Positions 59,371 to 64,000 of a stretch of 64,000 nt of DNA are shown here, piece after piece. Position 1 is the first letter of the stretch; each line of letters begins with the position of its first letter. The notes under the pieces were generated by a model. The model was not told the origin of the DNA. It saw only the letters and a program-made list of their open reading frames with translations, and searched no databases. Location: assembly GCA_956465555.1 (NCBI GenBank), contig OY101115.1, forward strand, positions 3,472,001 through 3,536,000. The letters are read 5' to 3'. A program made the translations under genes and the position numbers. The stretch is from Nitzschia sp. pyKryTriq1 (lineage: Eukaryota; Bacillariophyta; Bacillariophyceae; Bacillariales; Bacillariaceae).

Positions 59371-60776
59371 TCATATCGGCGTCGCACTACCTTTCGCGAG
59401 CGCCACGTCGATAGCGCTAGTCATATTCCATTGTGTCGGCGCGGATGCAGCTGTGGCCACCTTTCGGGAACTCGTCGCGGGTTTTGGAACTCCTTTCGAA
59501 GCCGGAGGCAATGGGGGAATCTTTTTCTTTGCTACATTGTACGCGTTCTCAAGCGTTTCTCGTCCCTGCTTCAAAAACTTTAGTAGCTCTTGTACTTCCC
59601 TGCCGTTTCGACTCGCACGATGTTTCTCCATATCCTTGACCGTACCGCTCAGATAAAGTGTGTACTTTTCGGCGCAATCTTCGCAACAGACGAAGCCACC
59701 CGGCCCACCAGCAGGACAAGCTTTGTCGTAAGTGCTTCCTTGTTCATCAAATGAGAACGGAGTCCACTCGACGTCTTTGGAGAAAATTTCTTCTGCCACT
59801 TCAGAAACCTTATTGTCCTCAGCGGCCGGGGCTTTTTGGTTGATGCTATTGGACCGTTTTCTACTACCAGGCTTGTTGAGTTTGAACATTTTTTTAAGAA
59901 CAAGAACGATTGTGAAATTAGGCACATGGAGAACGACGACTGTATACTGGATGTGCAGGATGAAGTGTTTACCTTTTCCGTGGTTGCTTCAATGGCAGCT
60001 TTGAGCTTCCTCTCTGCGTCTGCAGCCTTGAGCTTCATTTCTGCCTCGGATGCATCGTGTTTCTTCTTGCTTAACTTAGCTCGACGAACACGCTCTCTCA
60101 GATACTTGATTTCTCTCTTTTTTGTGATCCACTCTTCTTCCGACATGCCGAGACGTTTGAGTTTTTCCAGCAAAATTGCCCGATTCCGAGCTCGAACCCC
60201 GGCAGCAATCTTGGCGCGATCGGCCGTACTCCGATTTTTTCCCTTTCCCATTTTTATTAAAAAATGATAGATGGTGGTTGGAATTTGGAATTATCATCAG
60301 GGCAGCGTCGTCACTTGCTCGGGATCGTGACCCAGTCTCGTCTACGATAAACGTACCTTGTTCCACGGCGTGTTTCCTGTATTCGCTTGACTAATTTTGC
60401 TTTTACTTTTGTTTGTATGGGCATATCCACCATGCTTGGTTTTGCGGGCATGGGACGGAAGGAGATCGTTTGGTGAAACAGTGTTGTATGATTTCTTCTT
60501 CCTCTTGCTGGGTCGTTTGGAGATTGCTCTGGGAGCTTCGTCGTCCTCTTCTTCTTCTTTAACTGTTGTTTTTGATTTCTTCCGTTTACCATTATCATTT
60601 TTGCTGCTTCGTCCATCCGAACTATGGTCATCATTATAGTTGTCGTCGTCATCATCATCGTCGCCGCCCGCATCGTCATTCTCGATGTGTTCACTATCGT
60701 TGTTGCTGCTACCGCCTTCGTCCTCGTACGACGATTCTTCTTCCTCGCTCTCGACTTTCCGTTTCCGTCGCGGCAT
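59371..60776 (-). CDS. acidic/basic nuclear-type protein with splice-assembled NUMOD3-like motif
   Basis: Three exons: 60776-60357, 60242-59973 and 59871-59371 (introns of 114 and 101 bases, both phase 0), 396 residues. Exon 1 begins MPRRKRKVESEEEESSYEDE, acid-rich with Lys/Arg blocks. Splicing exon 1 (GNTPWNK) to exon 2 (GKNRSTADRAKI) builds a motif like NUMOD3, a DNA-binding module known from homing endonucleases and some stramenopile proteins. Exon 2 continues GVRARNRAILLEKLKRLGMS and a basic coiled coil. The second intron acceptor (AACAAG at 59872) is less standard than the first. Exon 3 has a Cys-rich segment YDKACPAGGPGGFVCCEDCAEKY, perhaps zinc-binding, and an Ala/Pro/Lys tail. No nuclease residues are seen. 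Confidence 0.65.
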
Positions 60777-61337
60777 CTTCGACAAATTTTGTTCCAGCAA
60801 GGTAATAAGAGAGTATACCGATGTACGATCCAAATTCTAAATCACATAAAGCACCTTGTTTTTTTGTGTTCTTGTATTATTTTTTGTTCGTTGTTCGTTG
60901 TTGTTGCTTGCTGCTCAGCTAGCCGTCGACCCGCCCCCCGCCGACGCCGCCGCTCGCTGCTTTAGCGTGGCGATCGACCGTCGACCGGGTGCCGATGGAG
61001 CTGCGGCTGGCGTCTATCGGACATTATGTTTCGGACTAACGCGGACCTTATCGGGCGATCCAATTCGTCCACGTCATTCAACTGGCAAAAGCAACATCGC
61101 GACGACGACGACGACTCACTCAATCCTCGAGACCAGTACTGTAGTTTGCCCACTCCTCATCACTCCTGTCTCCTGTCATCATCATCTGTCGTGTCTGACG
61201 ACGATGACCACGACGGCCGGCGTAAGCATTGTAACACGACGCAACGACGATCCGAATAAATAAGAAGTGTCACAAAGCAAAGTGGTGCCTTCATTTTCGT
61301 TTCTTCTCTAGCTAGAATCATCGCATCAAAGTCAATA
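60777..61337. promoter_or_regulatory. divergent region
   Basis: 561 bases between divergent genes. GC-rich middle with CGCCGACGCCGCCGCTCGC near 60944; no supported gene. Confidence 0.35.
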
Positions 61338-61921
61338 ATGAAGCTTTCTGTTCTGCCCACCCTTCTCATCTCGCTGGAGATTGCTTCTGCATTTTCTGGC
61401 CCATTCATTGCACCGACCACCAGTAATACTTTTGGTGTTCCAAAATCCAAATCCTCCCTTCAAATGGTCGATTGTAAGTTCATCTCTGGTTTTGCTTTTG
61501 TTTTTTTATGATAATTTTGTGAACCATCTTCACACTCATATAATTTGACTTGCCTCATCTGTGGTACGGTTCTCAAAAATAATTATTCTTTCACCATCAT
61601 CATTACTATTCAGCCAACGTCATTATGGGAGCCGGAATCGCTGTTGCTGGAGTGGCCGCAGGAATTGGTCTGGTCGCCTTTACAGAAGTACAAGGGGAAC
61701 GAGCAAAGGAGCGTGGAGGTGGATTGTCGGAAAACATGTCCACTCAACTTGCTGGAATGCTGTTGGAGGACGTGGAAGTCAGTTCGGTATCAGATGTAGG
61801 CTCATTGACTAGTCAGCTGGAGGCTGCCCTCAAAGCGTCAGGTGGTACGACGGACGATGAATTGGCAATGACCGAGGAGGACAAGAAGAGAATCGCAGAA
61901 GAAGCAGACGACGGATGGTAA
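61338..61921 (+). CDS. small plastid membrane protein of unknown function
   Basis: Exons 61338-61473 and 61614-61921 encode 147 residues. The 140-base phase-1 intron (GTAAGT...TTCAG) joins VD to SNVIMGAGIAV. The N-terminus is a textbook diatom bipartite presequence: signal peptide LSVLPTLLISLEI, then ASAFSGPF. A predicted helix, MGAGIAVAGVAAGIGLVAFTE, is followed by an amphipathic, acidic tail ending EEADDGW. I do not recognise a family. Its small size and single helix recall thylakoid assembly or subunit proteins. The first exon was not apparent as a long frame; it was found from the ASAFAP motif and donor. Confidence 0.8.
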
Positions 61922-62698
61922 ACATTATTTATTTATTTCCTTGATGGATCAGAGTCAACGAGGCACAATTTGTCATGGCAATATGGGGTCGATGATACAG
62001 TGTCAAGGATGACGACTCGTCGTCGTCATAGTCATTATTGCTGTTTGTGTTGATTGAAGTAGTAGCCGTAGTAGTAGCAGTAGTTTCACGGCAAAGCACG
62101 GGTTCCTGTTGTCCCAGTCTTTGGGAGTTGCGCGTCCCACAAAGGTTCCACCCAGCCATGCGAATCCACCACCCGCCCTGAGACAATTGTCCAATAATTC
62201 CTCGTCATCCCATACCCCCAATACATCCAAAGCATGGACGGAAAAATGCACCAAGGCAATTCGATTGGTATCGAGGAGTTTCACCTCTACTAGCTAGAGA
62301 GAAAAAGGTCCAAACCTCCAATAGACTTTAGTTCGTACCCACCGCGCACAAATAAATAACGCGAAGACATACCGGCACTGGTACCGGTACGAACGCTGAA
62401 ATTGTGCAGTAGACAAGTACTGTATTATACTGTACCGCAGCAGCGGTACTGTACCAGGTACCTGGAACTATTTACTCGTACTTTATGCCGACAATAATAA
62501 TCAGTTCTTCGTAGCGTGTCTTCGTTCACCGACCTCCGATCTCGCACTTCTCCATTCGTGAAAGCAAGGTGAAAGCATTCACATTCATTCAAAACACCTT
62601 TGACTCTGAAGCCTTGACCTTACCAGTACAAGCAGCCGACGCTGTATGCTTTACCCCGAGAAGCGTCGTTGTCACGGATAGGCTGAGGCGTCACAATA
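61922..62698. other. intergenic
   Basis: 777 bases. Minus-strand frames (62284-61929) overlap Thr/Asn-rich simple sequence without support. GGTACCGGTACGA and GTACCAGGTACC clusters near 62380-62465 lie upstream of the next start. The poly-GTAG tract near 62055 may be a (TAG)n remnant. Confidence 0.4.
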
Positions 62699-64000
62699 AT
62701 GATCAGACGGAGAGGTCAACGACCAGACGAAGAAGAGTCTTCGTCCGAGGAAGAAGATGCGTTCACGGCGCTCAGCAAAAAAGCCAAGCGCCAAAGAATA
62801 CAATCTCAGGGCGGCTCGCAGAAAAACCAGTCAGATGCCGCTTCCAAGTTGGCAGCATCCCATAAGATGATGGTGTTGCCGAAGTCAATTACATCCTCCA
62901 TGAAACGCCATCACAAACCGAATGAGGATCGCAAGGCGAAAATGGATGCGCTTCTTGAAGAGTTAGAAGCGGAAAAGCAGAAAGTGTCGAAAGAACCCTA
63001 TCGATTTGTGCCTGACAAAAAGGGGAGTTTCGTGGATCCGTCGGAAGAGCACTTGACAACCAATATTTTTGTCGGCAATCTAGCCCCATCAATCACTGAG
63101 TGAGTATTCGGAGTGCGGGCGAATGCGTACACCTGTTTGTCCGGAGTGCTGGAGATCATCTAACGCTTCGAAACCTTTCGCATTTCCAATAATAGAGAGG
63201 ATCTTACGGAGCTTTTTCTACAGTTTGGTGAGAAATTTTGTTTTGTTTGTCTATCCATGGTCGTCGTCTGCGTCCTACGACGCATATTCAAGTTTTGTGG
63301 GACATTTGTGTAAAGTTGTCACTAATCCTTCAATGCGCTAGGCGAACTTTATTCTATCAAGATCATGTGGCCGAGGACCCCAGCGGAACGCAGTCGAAAG
63401 CGCAACACGGGTAAGTCTGCTATCGTGTGATGACTCGACTCCTCCTCCAGCGAAGGTTTCTAAGTAGGGCCCTATCCGCCTTAGGCTTTGTTTGTTTCAT
63501 GAATCGTGAGGACGCGGAAGAAGCTATGGAAGCATGCAACGAGGCCGATCCTTTCAACGTCGGTCGACTATTGATGATGCGATGGGGGAAGAATGTCAAG
63601 AGAAACGTTCGCCAGGGCACCGGTGGCGGAATATCTATTCAACCGCTTCAACGGGGTGAAAATGAGACTCCGGCTGCCGACGAGGCTTCGTACGTATACG
63701 AAGCAGACCCCCATGAACTCTCAATGCGAACAGATGGGTACGTGCTATTCTTGGATGATGAAGTGATATTGCTCTGGTGCTGAGTTTATCTTAACTTGAC
63801 TGTTTCGTGTTTCAGCTTTCCGTCAACGATCGAGGTCAAAGGGCCAGATGCACCTGTTGATCGATCCATGGCAGATAAATTTCAGCCCGGACAACATTTA
63901 GCCGATGCAATCAAAGTGAAGACGCCGTCGGATCCAGAGCGGTTTCGTTTTATCAGCACAGTCGCCTCATTTGTCGCAACAGATGGCTCTCAACTTGAGC
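62699..64000 (+). CDS. U2SURP: U2 snRNP-associated SURP/SR140 protein (3' partial)
   Basis: Five exons visible: 62699-63099, 63196-63227, 63342-63410, 63485-63737 and 63816 to the window end. They join without a stop to give an SR140-type protein that binds U2 snRNP (17S). The start MIRRRGQRPDEEESSSEEED is acidic/Lys-rich. The RRM reads TTNIFVGNLAPSITEEDLTE, LFLQFGELYSIKIMWPRT and NTGFVCFMNREDAEEAMEAC, matching human TTNLYLGN ... SVKIMWPRT ... GFVAFMNRRDAERAL from memory. A SURP domain begins near the edge (RFRFISTVASFVATDGSQLE). Exon 2 is only 32 bases. Donors are GTGAGT, GTGAGA, GTAAGT and GTACGT; acceptors end AG in each case. Confidence 0.92.

Noticed and set aside
60856-61263. 135-codon frame beginning on TTG
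   Set aside because: No ATG, GC-rich simple sequence, no conserved motif.
61929-62284. Minus-strand frames after the small plastid gene
   Set aside because: Thr/Asn-rich simple sequence and no family; could be a 3' region only.

Overview
This window looks like nuclear DNA of a photosynthetic stramenopile, most likely a pennate diatom. The main reasons are N-terminal signal peptides followed at once by an aromatic residue in a short motif of the ASAFAP type (ASAFSGP at 61338, SWAFQP at 9156, LHGFSAP at 24585, DAWAPS at 40487-41188, VVVGFHP at 13429), which mark complex-plastid import in diatoms, together with mitochondrial presequences, few and short GT-AG introns (66-141 bases where resolved), and single-copy eukaryotic housekeeping genes packed on both strands. 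I cannot name the species. I see no operon, phage, insertion sequence, CRISPR array, rRNA or confident tRNA, and no recognisable retroelement.

Layout. 1-8.5 kb: the 3' part of a repeat-bearing acidic protein, then intronless PRP8. 9-16 kb: a lumen-targeted Rossmann protein, mitochondrial trifunctional enzyme alpha, a TMEM205-like and a MAPEG-like membrane protein. 16-24 kb: an EGF-repeat membrane protein, the cap hypermethylase TGS1, an alpha-helical repeat protein and L-galactonolactone dehydrogenase. 24.5-27.3 kb: two metallo-beta-lactamase-fold proteins (a plastid one with a degenerate metal site, and ETHE1) on either side of a GGTACC-type tandem array. 27.4-36.3 kb: a 1416-residue low-complexity protein, L-2-hydroxyglutarate dehydrogenase and SART1/Snu66. 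36.3-38.7 kb: a gene-poor stretch with microsatellite, short repeats and a perfect 138-base tandem duplication that folds into hairpins. 38.7-47.2 kb: threonine aldolase, a plastid protein of unknown function, a gene whose frame breaks in a G7 run, an organelle-type MutS2 and a double GFA-domain protein. 47.9-57.7 kb: GPN2, a BioD-like P-loop protein, a tentative SNAPC1-like protein and DIS3/Rrp44. 58.6-64 kb: a FUN14-like protein, a three-exon gene whose splicing builds a NUMOD3-like motif, a small plastid protein and the 5' part of U2SURP/SR140.

Functionally, several genes serve nuclear RNA metabolism (PRP8, SART1, U2SURP, TGS1, DIS3 and possibly SNAPC1), others mitochondrial metabolism (HADHA, GLDH, ETHE1, threonine aldolase) and others the plastid. 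These are neighbours rather than a demonstrated gene cluster. The strongest unexplained signal is outside the genes: almost every intergenic gap carries the palindromes TACCGGTA, GTAC or AGTACT, rare inside coding sequence, and in one gap they expand to a tandem array.
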